From Mesodorylaimus sp. YZB2_4 (Eukaryota; Nematoda; Enoplea; Dorylaimida; Dorylaimidae): a DNA stretch of 64,000 nt. The DNA lies in the NCBI GenBank assembly GCA_030248295.1, contig JASANH010000838.1, forward strand, positions 1,096,781-1,160,780, read 5' to 3'. Under the pieces are notes generated by a model. That model made no database searches, had not been told where the DNA came from, and worked only from the letters and a program-made list of their open reading frames with translations. A program made the position numbers and the translations under genes. Of the stretch, positions 10,286 through 24,700 are shown in pieces (position 1 is the stretch's first letter; every line of letters starts with the position of its first letter).

Positions 10286-13083
10286 TCTCGATACGATATC
10301 CAAAATGCAAAGTACATACGATATGTGTGCAAGTGCAGTTTCGAGACGAAATACGCGTATGACTAGAACCGTCCTCAAACGCGTCTAACGTGTCGAATGG
10401 TGGCCAAGGCATTTAGGAATCACTGGGTTCCATGAAAGAGAGGACAGAACTGGTTCTGGCTCGAAGATAAAAGGCCACAAAGCCAATGCGTCAATCTGGT
10501 TTTGATAAGGGGGTAAACAAAGGCCGGCATGACGGACCTGTCGTATTCTTAGGCCGATCAGGATGGTTTCTCGAAAGGAGATCACTGCCTCAAGGCTGGC
10601 TATGCGAACCATTCTGAAGTGTTGCCGCAGTTCCTAAATCATGCAGAAATCTTGGCCAGAGCTCTGCTGATCTGGGCTTGTGATCAGCAGAGGAAAACGA
10701 AAGCAAGGAAGAGGAGGTGCATGTTTGGAGTCGCCCGCTTGCCCAGAGAACGTGACTCTTGGACAACCTTCAAAACTTATCTATAAATTCTGACCGCCCA
10801 CCGACTTTTGAGAGGAGGATACTCGGTGGATATAGTCACTAGGACATGACGATGAGAATCTATGGGCTGTGTGTTCAGTGATGTTATTGACGGTCGTCCA
10901 AGATGTTTGCACCCACGCCTTAGATGAGAAAAAGAAAATGTGGTGGTGGTTGAGGAATGTTTCGCAAACAGAGACGGCAGAGAAATGCATCAAAACAGAG
11001 TTGCCGCGTTTGTATTTGCCATCCTCCTACGTACATCTTCGTAGTGCAGACATGTGAAATTATCCCCACATGAAGAGAGATTTAGTATAGCTTGGATATG
11101 CACTGTCCCCGCAGCTATCACTCTGCACCAGTGGCAGAGACGGTGAATACCCTCCTCCTAAACGTAGTGCCCTACCGCACCCCGCATGGGCCATCGTAGT
11201 CCTCAGCTCGGGCAGATGACAAGCACAGCACAGAGGTTGCTTGACCACCACCAAAGCAGCAACACACCCATGTCTAACTCACCCATGGACAACCAGGCAG
11301 AAGTAGGACGAATAACTGAATATGATGATACTCTGTGCTTGGCTCTGGCAAAGGATGTCAGCCACAGTACAATAACCACAGCATCCGTGCGCGCAGTGGT
11401 TCGATCAGTGTGTCCACACCTGTGGCCACTATTACCTGCATGCGCTGTGGGGTCTGCGGCTCACAGTACGAGTGCATGACTCCTCCAGAGCAGCGCAAGT
11501 CCTTTCATTCATATTCGCAAGCAGTTCGACGTACCGCGCCTGATATGGCGGCGTAACCGGTTGATATTAGGCAACAATAGAGATTCAGGTAATTCTTTAT
11601 CCAAACTTCATTTGGCTGTACGGGATCCAGTCATCAGATCTCGAATAAGCTGATGAGTCACCCGCAGTGCTCATCCCACCTCACCTATTATTATAAATAT
11701 CCACTATGTCTCATTTATTCGGATTTCCGAACCGCCCAGTAGATGAGGGAGCAGAGAGCGCGTGATGGCTGATTGTCGATCCGATGCACATCCTCGTCTA
11801 TCACGAGTTATTACGAGATTCGAACATGTGGCATTCGGATGCGCCGAGTCCATTTATGGAACTGTTTGCTTGTAGGGAGTGCGTAGGCGCAGGGCAGAAG
11901 TAAACTTCTCGATGGGCCAAACATTCTGCACGACTCGACTGGTGTCAGCAACGCCTGTGGGCTCGTATTTGCACTAACTGCACTGAGTGTTCGCATATTG
12001 TTGACGCAGCGGCTGCCTCGCTACACAGGCAACCCTTTGCCTCGTCGTAAACGCAAGCCGGTTTTGAGTCGGCGAGGGGACCAACTACGTCACCATCGCC
12101 AGAACCTTATATAGGTTACTAAAAATAGAAACACAACGCTATTGGCGGACGGGCGACGAAGGGGCGGTGCCTTCCACTTGAAAACTAGTTCTCCCATTAT
12201 CGATGCCCATTCTCCGCCCGAAGAAGAGGTGAGTGCAAGTTCCTCTTTAAAGAAGCCTATCGTTTGGGTCACCACTCGGCTGCTTCTTCTCTCCTATCCA
12301 GAAGCATCTCTGCAACACTTTTCGTGGCGCAAGACTGTTTTCGACGTAACAGTTCTGCCGGAGCTGGGGCGTCCTTTCTTCGAAAATTTCTTTAAACGAT
12401 CATGTGTGCTGTGGTGCACAAGGCGCCGAACGTTTGCACTGTATTGACTGAGGTAAGCCGGCCCGCTTTATGTACCTTAGTCGACATGGGGACGCTCAGC
12501 TCGCAACAATGAACACGAATCTATTGTCGGCAGCTTGCGTGTGCTCGGCTACACCTAAGTTGGAACCAGCTTTTTGGCTTGTTCTCGCTCAACTAGCTTT
12601 CCCCGCTTACTCGCCCGCGTGCCCTTGTTGTGCGCAAAACGATGGGAGACCTCGCCCTTTCACCTGCACCTTTGTGAGCATGACCTTGGAGGTTGTTCTG
12701 TGAAGAGAATTTGCCCAGCATTGTCTTTTGATTGGTGCACTTAAAAGCCAATTAATCGAGTATTTTGCTCGTCAAGACGTGTAAAACGAGTTGGGCAGCG
12801 AACACTCCAAGCCCCATTGTCCCTTATTCAATAAGGACACCCTGGCGAGAAGTGAGGCGTCATTGTAATTAGACACACAATGTCTGCTCCGCCCCGTGAA
12901 ACAATTGGTGCGATGAGAGGATGGGACCATAGGAGGTGTGGACGCACTCACGATCAGTACTGGACACACTGACCAAACCATTGCGTGTTGTTGCGAGGGG
13001 CCAAGGACGCTTTGGTTATGCTGTACTGAGGCCGTGAACTAGTAAATCGTTCGCACAGGCAGTCTTGAAGATTGTGCGCCAAG
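10286..13083. other. Intergenic region upstream of the KLF gene
   Basis: About 2.8 kb without a gene I can defend. A stretch at 11187-11556 has protein-like composition in two overlapping frames, including a CMRCGVCGSQYEC cysteine cluster, but no homology, no clear splice sites and no consistent frame. Near the right end a TATA-like ACCTTATATAGG (about 12103-12114) precedes a strong GTGAGT donor at 12229. This could be the KLF core promoter and a 5' UTR exon, with an acceptor near 13058 (TTCGCACAG). Confidence 0.35.
12103..12229 (+). promoter_or_regulatory. Possible core promoter and 5' UTR exon of the KLF gene
   Basis: A TATA-like element (TTATATAGG) lies about 115 bp upstream of a consensus donor, GAAGAAGAG|GTGAGTG. 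The spacing fits a short non-coding first exon spliced to the acceptor before the KLF ATG at 13084. No transcript evidence is available, so this is inference from motif and position. Confidence 0.3.
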
Positions 13084-14656
<1,573 letters not shown>

Positions 14657-16632
14657 ACATATTGTTTGCATTTTTGTGCCGATGCTCATGTATCATGGGA
14701 ATGTTGTACTCACGTAATTATCACTTAGGATCAGGTGCTTTTTTATAGACCTATGTGGACTTGCGTTATGGCCGGGTTGGTCATTAAGACGGGGAGGCGA
14801 CAGCGTGCAACTTATGAGAGTCTATATTTTTGAAAAGGGTGCCCTTATTTTTTGATAGTGTGCCTGTATTTAGTGCTATTGTTTGAAGGATAGCTTTTTC
14901 ACGGTCAGCTTAGCATCGTGGTATTCGTCATGTACGAACCATTGGCAGTTGTGAATAAAGCACATTCAAGAAGGCAGTGGTGATAAACATGATCGAACCA
15001 CATGCAATGCTGCTCGTGAGTCAAACGCACTTTATGTCAGTCTCGGTGACTTGGCTCTTGTAAATGTAAACATTGCTCACACTAGCGTCCTGTCGTCGAT
15101 TCTTCTTCTTTCTTCATATGGCCTTATCTCGGCCAGATCTGTGCATACGTCAAGCGCTAAGGGCAGGAAATTTTGAACAGATAAGTTGGCTAGAAGCGTT
15201 TTTACAACAAATTTGGAAAGTGTTTTGGGTCGGCAGGTCACGTGCTGATAAGAAACATTAATGGCTACCGACCCAATTCCTGCACGCTATCAGTGATTGC
15301 GCAAGTAAACTGGGAGTAATCACAAACTTATCCGTAGGGTGGGGTATGAAATTGGGCGCGGTCGATACCCCTCCTATCTTGCTTGGAGCACATTATCGCA
15401 CGACAGAATCGTTTAAAACGATAAGCTGGACGATCGAGGTCACGCCTATGATGGCATCTGATGAGCCTTGCAAAATATTTTCCAAGCTTGCCTCAGATGG
15501 ATTTATGAGCACTTCTTTGGAGAGAAGTGCTAACACCTGGCACCACATGAGCTGTATAAATCTGGTCGTAAGCAGTAACTGTTCAAGGGTTCCTTGAATA
15601 AGATGAGCTAATAAACAGGTAGTGCTATCAGCTGGCGATGTCAGGCGGAGGATACAAGTTGTTGTGCCTCGCAACAGCTGGGTGGAGTGAAAGTGATGTC
15701 ATATGATATCATGCTAAGGAAGGGTTTTATCGTTCCTGGTCTCTGGCACAAGCATTGATAAGATCTCGAGCAGGTAATCAAAGCGAGCCACACCTTTCGT
15801 TGGCAGTACTTAATTCTAAAAAAGTTTGACGCAAAGGGGTACGGGAAGAATATGATAAGGGAAAAGTAACAAGGGAGGTGAGCATTGTAGCGATAAGGTG
15901 GGCAGGGTCGCGTTGTGAACATAGAGATAGTCTAAAAAGATGTGCGTACACTTTTTTTGCTCGCATTCCATATGCCGTTTATGTCTCGTCTAAAAATTTA
16001 ATGCATTTACTGATCATGAGCACTGGCACGAGTCCCGAGCATATGATACAGTGAGTCAGGCGCGCCCTCAAGGACAAATTATCTGCAAGGAACATGGTGC
16101 ATCAGGTTTGCTTACCGTGGCTCACAACACTCTAACACATCAACAACACTTGTTTGTTTACAAAAAATGCATCCCGGACGCCTGAATTTTTAGCTTGCTG
16201 CAGCTATGCTATGCTAGGTATATTTTACTGTACCAAAAGACTTATCAGTCTACTTAGAAGGCACGCAGTTAGACGAGCTTCTAAGTGGACTTCCACTTAT
16301 CGTAAGATCAAAGATCAAGTGGATTAACGATAAGTGGACAGTCCACTTATCGTTAGATCAAAGATCAAGGCTCAAATCAAAGACACAAGACTACAGGTGC
16401 ACCTACGGTAATGTTAAGAGTAGCCTCTGCATAAGATAGAGGTTTTTACCAATCGATGTCCTGACTTTTATTCAGTTCATTTTGATCTTGTGGCGCGCGC
16501 TTGGGCAGCTTGCGCAGTCCATCATTGCTGATGCATCATCAGACCAGCAATGTCCGTGTCAGAAAGTCCATCGACTTCGTGATCGATCCATTGAGAGTAG
16601 TCGTCGACTTGTAAGGCAAGCGTCGACTTACG
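14657..16632. other. Intergenic region with no supported gene
   Basis: About 2 kb containing the KLF 3' UTR and the flank of the kinase pseudogene. No ORF shows homology or splice logic. A compound palindromic repeat at 16283-16355 is listed separately. Confidence 0.45.
16283..16355. repeat. Compound palindrome with direct repeat
   Basis: TAACGATAAGTGGAC at 16325-16339 and its exact reverse complement at 16341-16355 form a 15-bp perfect stem with a single central base. A shorter palindrome, AAGTGGA-CT-TCCACTT, lies at 16283-16298. CCACTTATCGT(A/T)AGATCAAAGATCAAG occurs twice in direct orientation, at about 16293 and 16343. This looks like the end or a residue of a small non-autonomous DNA element, but no transposase or target-site duplication was found. 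Confidence 0.6.
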
Positions 16633-17742
16633 ATGTCAGCCACGGCAAAACGAGGTAAGTCGGCCTTTCTTCTTCGCTTCTACCCAAATTGGGCGAGGGC
16701 CTTTTCTTTCAGAAATGCAAGGCGTCACTGATGTCGTTCATGAGCGTGATATCCAACAAATTATCGACAAGAAACCGCACGCTGACGAAGACGCGACGAA
16801 AACGAGCGAAGTTGACTACATTGGACTGGACTCCGTGATCGCGGATCGATTCAAAATGGTAAGGCACCCGACACTTTCAGCCTTTCTATCGCAAGCACCT
16901 CCTTTTTGTTACTGATGCAGAAGCTGCAAGGCGGTGCGTTTGGCCAAGTACTCGGCAGGAGACCGGTTATCACAAAACGGATGGGTCGCCAGCTAAGTCG
17001 AGAGTCTCAAATGCCTGACACCCCCTCTTGGCCTTGGAAGCGACGGTTTTGAGATCAGTGCAGGGTAAACTGGCTGACTTTTTACGGCGCGATTCCGTTA
17101 ACGATGGATGCTATTTTCGGGCCGCCCACACAGCCCGATATGCGGTGACCGCGAGTAGGATAAGCAATGAATTTAAGTACCTGATGATACAGCTGGTAGG
17201 TTAGAGCCTGGACTCCTTGCGGGCGCCGACGCCCGCTGCCGGTCAAACTCTACTCGACGAGCACGGCGATGAGAATGGCCATCTATGTAATGTCTGGAAG
17301 CCAAACGCGACCTGCACAACATCGGCTGGCTTCACCGCGGCATCAAGGCTGTGTTACAGGTGTGGGTCTTTTCACGGTCCATTAATGAGCCATCTGGTCG
17401 CTCTACTACACCATCGCCGCATGGGGAAGCGGAGGGCTGCCTTGAGCAGCGAAGTCGATCCCGAGATTGTGTTGTAAATGAAGGAGACGACGCCGTTCGA
17501 GAACATGTGTCCAGCCTGGGCCGAGCTCATGATCATCCTCGGCGGGTACCTGGAGGGCCTGAAGTAAGTGCACTTTTGTTCTGTGTCGTCCTTGGATTGA
17601 AGCTTGGAAGGGTTTTTAGGTACGAAGACGAGCCAGACTACCGCCTCGTCGAGAGCACCCTACAACGAGTGTGCAGAGCGTATGGCTCACCGACCCGCTC
17701 GATTGGGACAACGAGTTCCAGTTCGTGAAGGAAGGAAAGTGA
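16633..17742 (+). pseudogene. Tau-tubulin-kinase/CK1-like protein kinase pseudogene
   Basis: The start looks intact. ATG 16633, a GTAAGT donor and a TTTCAG acceptor lead to a reading that ends LDSVIADRFKM, which resembles the segment just before the glycine loop of tau-tubulin kinases. After another intron the loop is KLQGGAFGQV. Family similarity then continues only by changing frame: LLALEATVLRSVQGK near 17030, FKYLMIQLVG near 17180 followed by a stop, and DLHNIGWLHRGIKA near 17300, where the catalytic HRD-type Asp is Gly. PDYRLVESTLQRVCRAYG lies near 17640. LTDPLDWDNEFQFVKEGK at the end is in a different frame from the previous piece. At least two frame changes, an internal stop and the HRG motif indicate decay. 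A heavily mis-assembled real gene is less likely. Confidence 0.7.
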
Positions 17743-18787
17743 TTGACGACTCCCTGTGATCCATGTTTGGAAATGAGATATGGCCACGCCCATAGCACTA
17801 GCACCACGTCTGTGCGAGCTGGTGCTGTGTTGTGGCCAAAATGCTGTTCGAGTGGAGCACAGTTGTTCGAAATCATTCCCCTTTACAGTCAGCACGAAGT
17901 GGTCAAAATTGCTTCGGCTGCTTCGGTGGGCAGCACAACTTAAAGCGTCAAGACGAAGTCTTGGGATCTGATGCCTTTACTGGAAACATATGCACCAAAG
18001 AATAGCATCTAGCAATGACGCGCGTGCGTATTCCTGTTGAATCTCCCATTAATCCAGTCCAGCGATCCCATATCGATTCAGCTAAAGATTCTCCGCAGGA
18101 AGGATGAGGACGTTGTGTGAACTACAGTAGTGTTGAATGGCTAGCAAATGGGTGTGGACTGCTTCTTCTCGGCTCTCTCATTTCAGTCATCACCATGAAG
18201 ACCATATCGAATTTAGATTAGCCATTGGTAAGAGGTGGCCGAAAGGCACTGACCACCTCCACCACGCATATATGAGTTATTGTGCAATATACAGGGGGTG
18301 CCATGCACTATACTGTAGACCTTGACTTATCAAGTGAATTTTTAATTCTTCAACCTGGCTTACTCTGGACTTGTGTCTTCACAATGCCTTGTGTGATTTA
18401 CTCTCTGCACATTTCGACGCAGCAAATCACCCACCGTTGTTGACTCCAAGCGAGAGAAAAAGAGGCTGGTGATACGCTCGAAGTGACACTTGGTGATACT
18501 AACCATTAGCATTTTCAAATACAGCTCTAGCAGTGCATTGGCTCGCCGCTCTCATTTTTGCGCTCGAAATGCGTCAACCTTCTGCTCTGTCTCTCAAACA
18601 ATATGCAAAGTGGATCCATGGCTGCTTGCGAACTACACATTGTCACTTTTGAATTTCGCGCTCCATGCTATGCAAACTGATTAACTTGAAGGAAATTGTG
18701 CTTTCCAAGTTGAAGTCGGCGAATGTCTATAGAGCCATAAATTTCGTCATTTCCGAAAGATTGTTGTTAGTTTTGATTACTTTTGCT
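17743..18787. other. Intergenic region upstream of ATAD3
   Basis: About 1 kb with no defensible gene. It must contain the ATAD3 promoter. Short open frames in this stretch have no homology or splice context. Confidence 0.4.
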
Positions 18788-21566
18788 ATGTCTTGGATTT
18801 TTGGTGTGAAACCTCCAGCACCCCCTCCATCGGGCGAAAATGTAGGAAGCGATCAGAATGTGGGTGCCCCGGGTGGCGGAGGAAGTGATGGATCTAAGAA
18901 ACCGCCAAGCGGAGATGCCAATTCTCGAATGGCCTATACTTTCGATTCAGCAGCTTTAGAGCGTGCTGCAAAGGCAGCCAAGGATTTGGAAGGATCGAGT
19001 GAGTATAGAACTGCTTGGATTTAATCCGATTTTCAGTCTGAAATTTGTGTGAAATTCGTAGGAAATGCAAAGGAAGCCTTGGAATTGGCGAAACTACAAG
19101 AGCAAACGAGACAGTTGGAGTTCCAGTCGAAAATTAAAGTAAGAACCGAAATAAATGCTAGGATTCAGGGTCTTGACGTGAGATGCTCCATTGGATGCAG
19201 GCCTACAGTGCATGACTGCACTTTTCGGCACTTTTGCTGTTTGGCACTTCAAGCAGCCTATGTTCAGACTTTCGGGTTCGGAAAGTCAAGCTCAGGATCG
19301 GGCAATATGGATACGCTGGGCAACTTTCTGACTCTTGCACGAGGCTTTGCTGTTTTAGGAATATGAAGCGGGCATGGAACAGATGAAAGTGGAACAACGG
19401 CGGGTGGCCGAAGAAGAGCGGCGAAAAACGCTCATGGAAGAGAGTAAACAAGCACGATCCAAGGCAGATTACCAAGATCAGCTCGCTCGAAAGCGATTGC
19501 AAGAAGAACTGGCTGCAAAACAACGCATGGAGGAGGATGTGCTGCGGAAACAAGAGGAATCAGTCAAGAAACAAGAAGCCCTGCGACGATGTAAGGAAGA
19601 ACAAGTATGTTCGTTTGGCGTGTTTTCAAGCGGTCCTGCTGATTTTAGCCACTATCGAGCACGAATTGGAATTGAAACACAAATACGAAATGGATAGAAT
19701 AGTAGCTGAGTCAAAGGCGAGAGCTGCTTCCGAACGCGAGAATAAGGACGTCTATCTGGATCAGTTGAAAGCGAGAGAGACTGAACGAAGGACTACCATT
19801 ATGGAGGCAATCAAGTAAGACATCAAACATACCGCAGTTGAGACAGCGTGCTCAGAGTGTTAGAATGCATGTATTTTCAGGACTGGTGGTGCTGTTTTCG
19901 GCTCAGGTTTCCAAGCATTCATTACTGACTGGGACAAAGTAGTGGCTGCTGTAAGTAACTTTGTCTGGCTATCCTGTTTCATTGGGCGCATCCCGATTTT
20001 GGTTTAGGCTGGTGGACTGTCCTTGCTTGCAGTTGGTGTCTATGCCGCAAAGCGTGGTACAGGAGTTGCCGCACGGTATATCGAGGCGCGGTTGGGCAAA
20101 CCGAGTTTAGTCCGTGAAACTTCTCGTATTACACCTATCGAAACTATTAAGCATCCGATCAAGGTAAGAAATGGGCAGAGTTAGATCTATCCTCACTTCT
20201 AATGTTTTTTTATCGTAGACGATCAAGCAACTTGTCAACCGCCCGAAAGATCCATTGTCTGGTGTTGTATTGCATGTGAGTACGGTGACATCTAGAAGTG
20301 TCAATAACTGCAGACCTGATGTAATCCGTCGTTTTAGCCGAAACTCGAGGAACGATTACGTGACATAGCATTGACAACGAAGAACACGAAGAGGAATCGT
20401 GGTCTGTATCGAAACGTCATGTTTTACGGACCTCCTGGCACGGGCAAAACCATGTTTGCAAAGGTAAGGTAATCATTGTAGCTTTGGCGGGGGTGGGGGT
20501 GAGTATGGCATGGCATGGCTTTGCATTGTAGAGCTTAGCTCTTCATTCGTCGATGGACTACGCCATTTTGACTGGAGGTGACGTAGCTCCTATGGGCAGA
20601 GACGGTGTGTCAGCCATGCATAAAGTCTTCGATTGGGCTCAAAGTTCAAAGCGCGGGTGAGTCGTACAGGGTGTTGATTCGTTAGCGCACAGCTTCACAG
20701 GTTGAGCATTTTAGACTTCTGCTTTTCGTTGATGAAGCGGATGCGTTTCTTCGGAAACGTAGCACGGTAATTTAATCTGGTCTGTAACGTATCTCATTAA
20801 TGCACGTGGATTGTATTTTTGCAGGAGAACATCAGCGAAGATATGAGAGCTACTTTAAACGCCTTCCTTTATCGCACTGGAGAGCAGTCCAATAAGTAAG
20901 AGCGTAGTTCTAGATCTTCCTGGCTATCCCGATTGATCTTGGTCCGTTGCAGGTTTATGCTAGTCGTTGCTAGTAATCAGCCTGAACAGTTCGATTGGGC
21001 TGTCAATGATCGTATTGACGAGATGGTGGAGTTCGGATTACCCGGACTGGAAGAAAGAAAACGGATGATATTGATCTATTTCAAGAAGTTTATCGCCGAG
21101 CCAGCTGTGCAAGGATCAAGGTGAGAACTGTGCCTTTCGTAGTAAGTTACATCACTTGATTTCTTTCATGCAGACGTAGCCGACTAAAGTTGGCTGAATT
21201 CGATTGGGTCAATAAATGCTCAGAAATAGCAGGAAAGACAGAAGGCCTTTCTGGACGTGAAATAGCTAAATTAGCAGTTTCGTGGCAGGTGAGTTTGAAA
21301 CGCTGTGTCATGAAGGGAGGTGTGTTTTCACTTGGAAGAGTTTTCAGGCTGCTGCGTATGCTTCCCAAGATGGCCTGTTGACTGAAGCGATGATGAACGA
21401 GCGAGTGGCTGATGCAATGCGGCAACATGCTCAAAAGATGGAATGGCTGTCGTACGAGAAGCAGAAACTGGCTAGGCAGAACGTCATGTCTGGAACTGCG
21501 CAGTTGACTGCAAAAGCGGCAGCTAGTTTAAAGGTTCCGGAATCGGGTGCTCCCAGTTCGATTTGA
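18788..21566 (+). CDS. Atad3: ATAD3 mitochondrial AAA+ ATPase
   Basis: ATAD3 is an inner-membrane ATPase that organises mitochondrial nucleoids and membrane contacts. Fourteen exons: 18788-18998, 19062-19138, 19359-19590, 19649-19814, 19881-19950, 20008-20163, 20219-20275, 20338-20463, 20532-20656, 20715-20766, 20825-20895, 20953-21120, 21174-21288, 21348-21566. The N-terminus MSWIFGVK and the DUF3523-type coiled coil ([19 protein letters not shown]-type repeats) are intact. The membrane segment follows AFITDWDKV. The AAA+ core shows Walker A GPPGTGKT and Walker [30 protein letters not shown] corresponds to sensor and arginine-finger regions, and [14 protein letters not shown] to sensor 2. 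Length and motifs are those of functional orthologues. The start MSWIFG matches the family. It converges on the phosphatase-like gene with under 200 bp between stop codons. Confidence 0.95.
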
Positions 21567-21760
21567 AAAGATCCCGAATTCGACGGCCTAGTGGTTGGCG
21601 GTTTGGTGAATCCTCGATCGTTGTTGTTGAGATTAGTTTGTTGATTAGGTTATCTGCTTACCGAGGAGGATTTGTAGGCTGGAGACTCGATAGCAGAAAT
21701 AAATTGAGTCCTAGCTGGATGACTTCTGCAAGACATTTTTATTGGGGTTGTCGAAATCCA

Positions 21761-24700
21761 TCATACAGCATCGCGAAGAGAGCATCCCAGAGCAGAGGAT
21801 AGCAGTGCAATCAGCAAAGGGAGCCATATAGGTGCTTTGGGTCTGTAGCCTTCGCCATTGTAACGTGGATTGAGGAATCGGCGTGTCTCGAGTGAGGCGA
21901 TATCTGAAAGGTGCGAAGCTCATGTAAAAGTGGCCTGATAAGGTTCATCTTTGACCCACCGATTTCGGTGGCGGCCTTGGTGAAACTGGTCTCCATACAA
22001 ATAAACTCATTCGTGCAGGCCCGTATTTTGATGAAGTATTCGGTGCGTGGTTTGAGTGGACCATTGCAGTACTCGTCCAGACCATCCACACTGCACGTTT
22101 CGATGCCTAGGACAAAGAGCATGTAGGGATGAGAAGGCACAATTCAGGGCAAAGGATATACCGATGGTGTACGTGGCAGCTTCATCGTTCGGATTCTTGA
22201 ACGGATTGAAGTTTGTTGGGGTGGCGCGGTAGGGAGGCCAGACTTCGTGGTTCTGCACGGCTCGCCAGCTGAGCATGGAATAGTTGAAATAGTCAAGCTA
22301 AAAAAGGAAAAATGGGGCAGAGTAGAGAAGAAAGGGCGGGGATCATACTCTGTAGTCCTCAGCCACAATGATGCTGTAGTTTTGTATGATTCCGTTGCTC
22401 TCAGTGAATATGTCACGTCGGAAAGCGATATCAATGGTCGTAGGGGTGCTGCCGCGAAGATGGGCCACGGGGTCACCTGAAACTGGACTCTGACGGCTTG
22501 CTGGGGGAAGGATGCGAATGGATCTTACTGTTGAATCCAGTGACGATCGTCCGCGCGGTCGATTCGCTCTCTTGGTCACCCATGAGTACAGTTACTGCAA
22601 AGGTGTACCAGATTTCCGGTTTCAAGTAATCGAATACGTATTCACGCTGGTTGAGAAGGGTAACCGAGTCTGACTCACTGCCGTCGCTGCCAGTAAAGCT
22701 GAAAGAGAAGCCACAGGTTGAGGGACTAATGAATCTTGTGCCCCCCATCATTCCCCTACCCGAGTTTGTATCGAATTTCTTTCAAAGGCGATTCTTCAGG
22801 TTCATAGAACAACTTGACTGCATTTCGTCGGACTATGCCAAACAGATTCTTCACTTTCAATGGATCTGCAAACCCAGTCGTAAAGAGCGGGCAGAGAGTT
22901 GAGAGAAGAAGGATTCTTACATGTGGTGAAATTAGCCATGACTGCTTTGCTCCTCACTTTCCTGTACACAGTATACAAATAAAAACCGTACGTTTGACCA
23001 GGAATAAGATTCTTCAATAAGAAATTGCGGCTAAAAAGTGAAATTTTATCAGTAAAGAGGTCGGGGATTTTTGTTCCAGGTTTTCGGCACGATTGACGCG
23101 TGCAGCCATTCAAGCAGACTCACTTCGGATCGGCCTTTGCTTTAACAAAGGTCTTGTTGACAGTTTCACTGAAACAGGCCACCAACTGATACGAATCGAA
23201 ACGAGCCTCGTCGACATCGGTAGGCGAGTATGTGATCAAGAGTGAAGTGGATGTTACTTGGCCCGGTAGCAGTGTGGATGCGATGACGGGTGCTGAAAGA
23301 ATCGGTCATTCAAGTTCGAGAATGGGCATCAGCAGAGGTTGTCCGACTTACGCATAATTTGTTTGAATCCTTTGGCGACGCTTTCAATGTTCAATCGAGA
23401 TATGTTCTTGACAGTGAATGTGTATGTTTCAGTTGGCTTCAGGCCAGTGATATTCAGCAGCCCAGTTTCATTCACACTCACGGTCTGACTCTTCAATTTC
23501 TTTGCCTACGAGTGATAATGGGATCTTGAACAGGCAGGAGTAACCAGCAACCCTGGAGGCTGGGAGTAACCGATACGCTCCCCTGGCTGGGACGTCAACC
23601 TCTTCGGTTGATGTTTCTAGGGCAGGTATAGTCGCGAGACTTTCCTGCTCCGATCGGAATTCTCAGCCCAGAGCCTTCCGTCTCGACTATCGCCCGCCGC
23701 CTGGATACGCTGTTTACACAGGTAGACGTGCTGTTAGGCACGCACAAAAGGGGACTCCCAGGGTGCCGTGGGTCCTGCTTGCCCCTAAAAACATTATGGG
23801 CACCAAAGACCCCAAGATTCTGGATTTTTTCAGTACCTTTCCAGGATAGTACGATACAATAATTGAGTACGCGTCTGCATCATTCGAGTAATTTGCAGGC
23901 CAATCCCATTCCAATACTATACTTGATCGGAAGAAATCATCCGTTAAAAGGCTGGCGATTCGTAAGTTCGTAACGGGCTCTGGTTCTAAACGGACAAAAC
24001 CTTTTTTATGGTCAGTTCAACCGGGGATCCAAGTAATGCCTACTCCTCAGATCGACCACTGCTCGACCAGGAGTCTTGCTGACGATGGTTTCATTTTGAA
24101 TGCAATAGACCTCTACCTGGAAAAGTAGAAGGGGCGTTATTATTGGGCCACTAAGCTAGCGTCCAGGTCGAACCTGAATGACATTGTTCAGATACATCTT
24201 GATCAAAGCATACGTGCGGTCGGTGTCCACATAGATCTGGAATGACTTGGGCACATGCAAGGTGGTCAGTGTATAGTTTACAAGATAGCCGCCGCATTCG
24301 GTGTCGTCAGGACGTCGCCAACTAAGACGCAGTTGACGCCCCTCAGGAGAAAACTCGATTTGTTTTGGCCTCCCGTAGGACTCCGGTAGTTTAGCCATAA
24401 TTTCAGGTGGAAGAGATGTCGTGAAGTTGAAGGACGACGGCTTGGGAGAGTCTTCTGAAAACGAGTGCTATATACACAGAGAAAGTGGTGTCAGCACAGT
24501 CTTTCCCTTCCTGGCCCCGTTTGGCTCAATAAATTCCCACAAATGTGTAGTTCCTCCGTCTTGAAATAACTTCTCAGGGATCCTTGGGAGTTCAGGGAAT
24601 TCAGTTACATAATTCTTAACTACCTTACCGTTTTTCGGTTTGATCACTTTTGCGTGGCCCTTCTTTCCGCCTGAGGCAGGCGATCTTGGCGAATTCTCCT

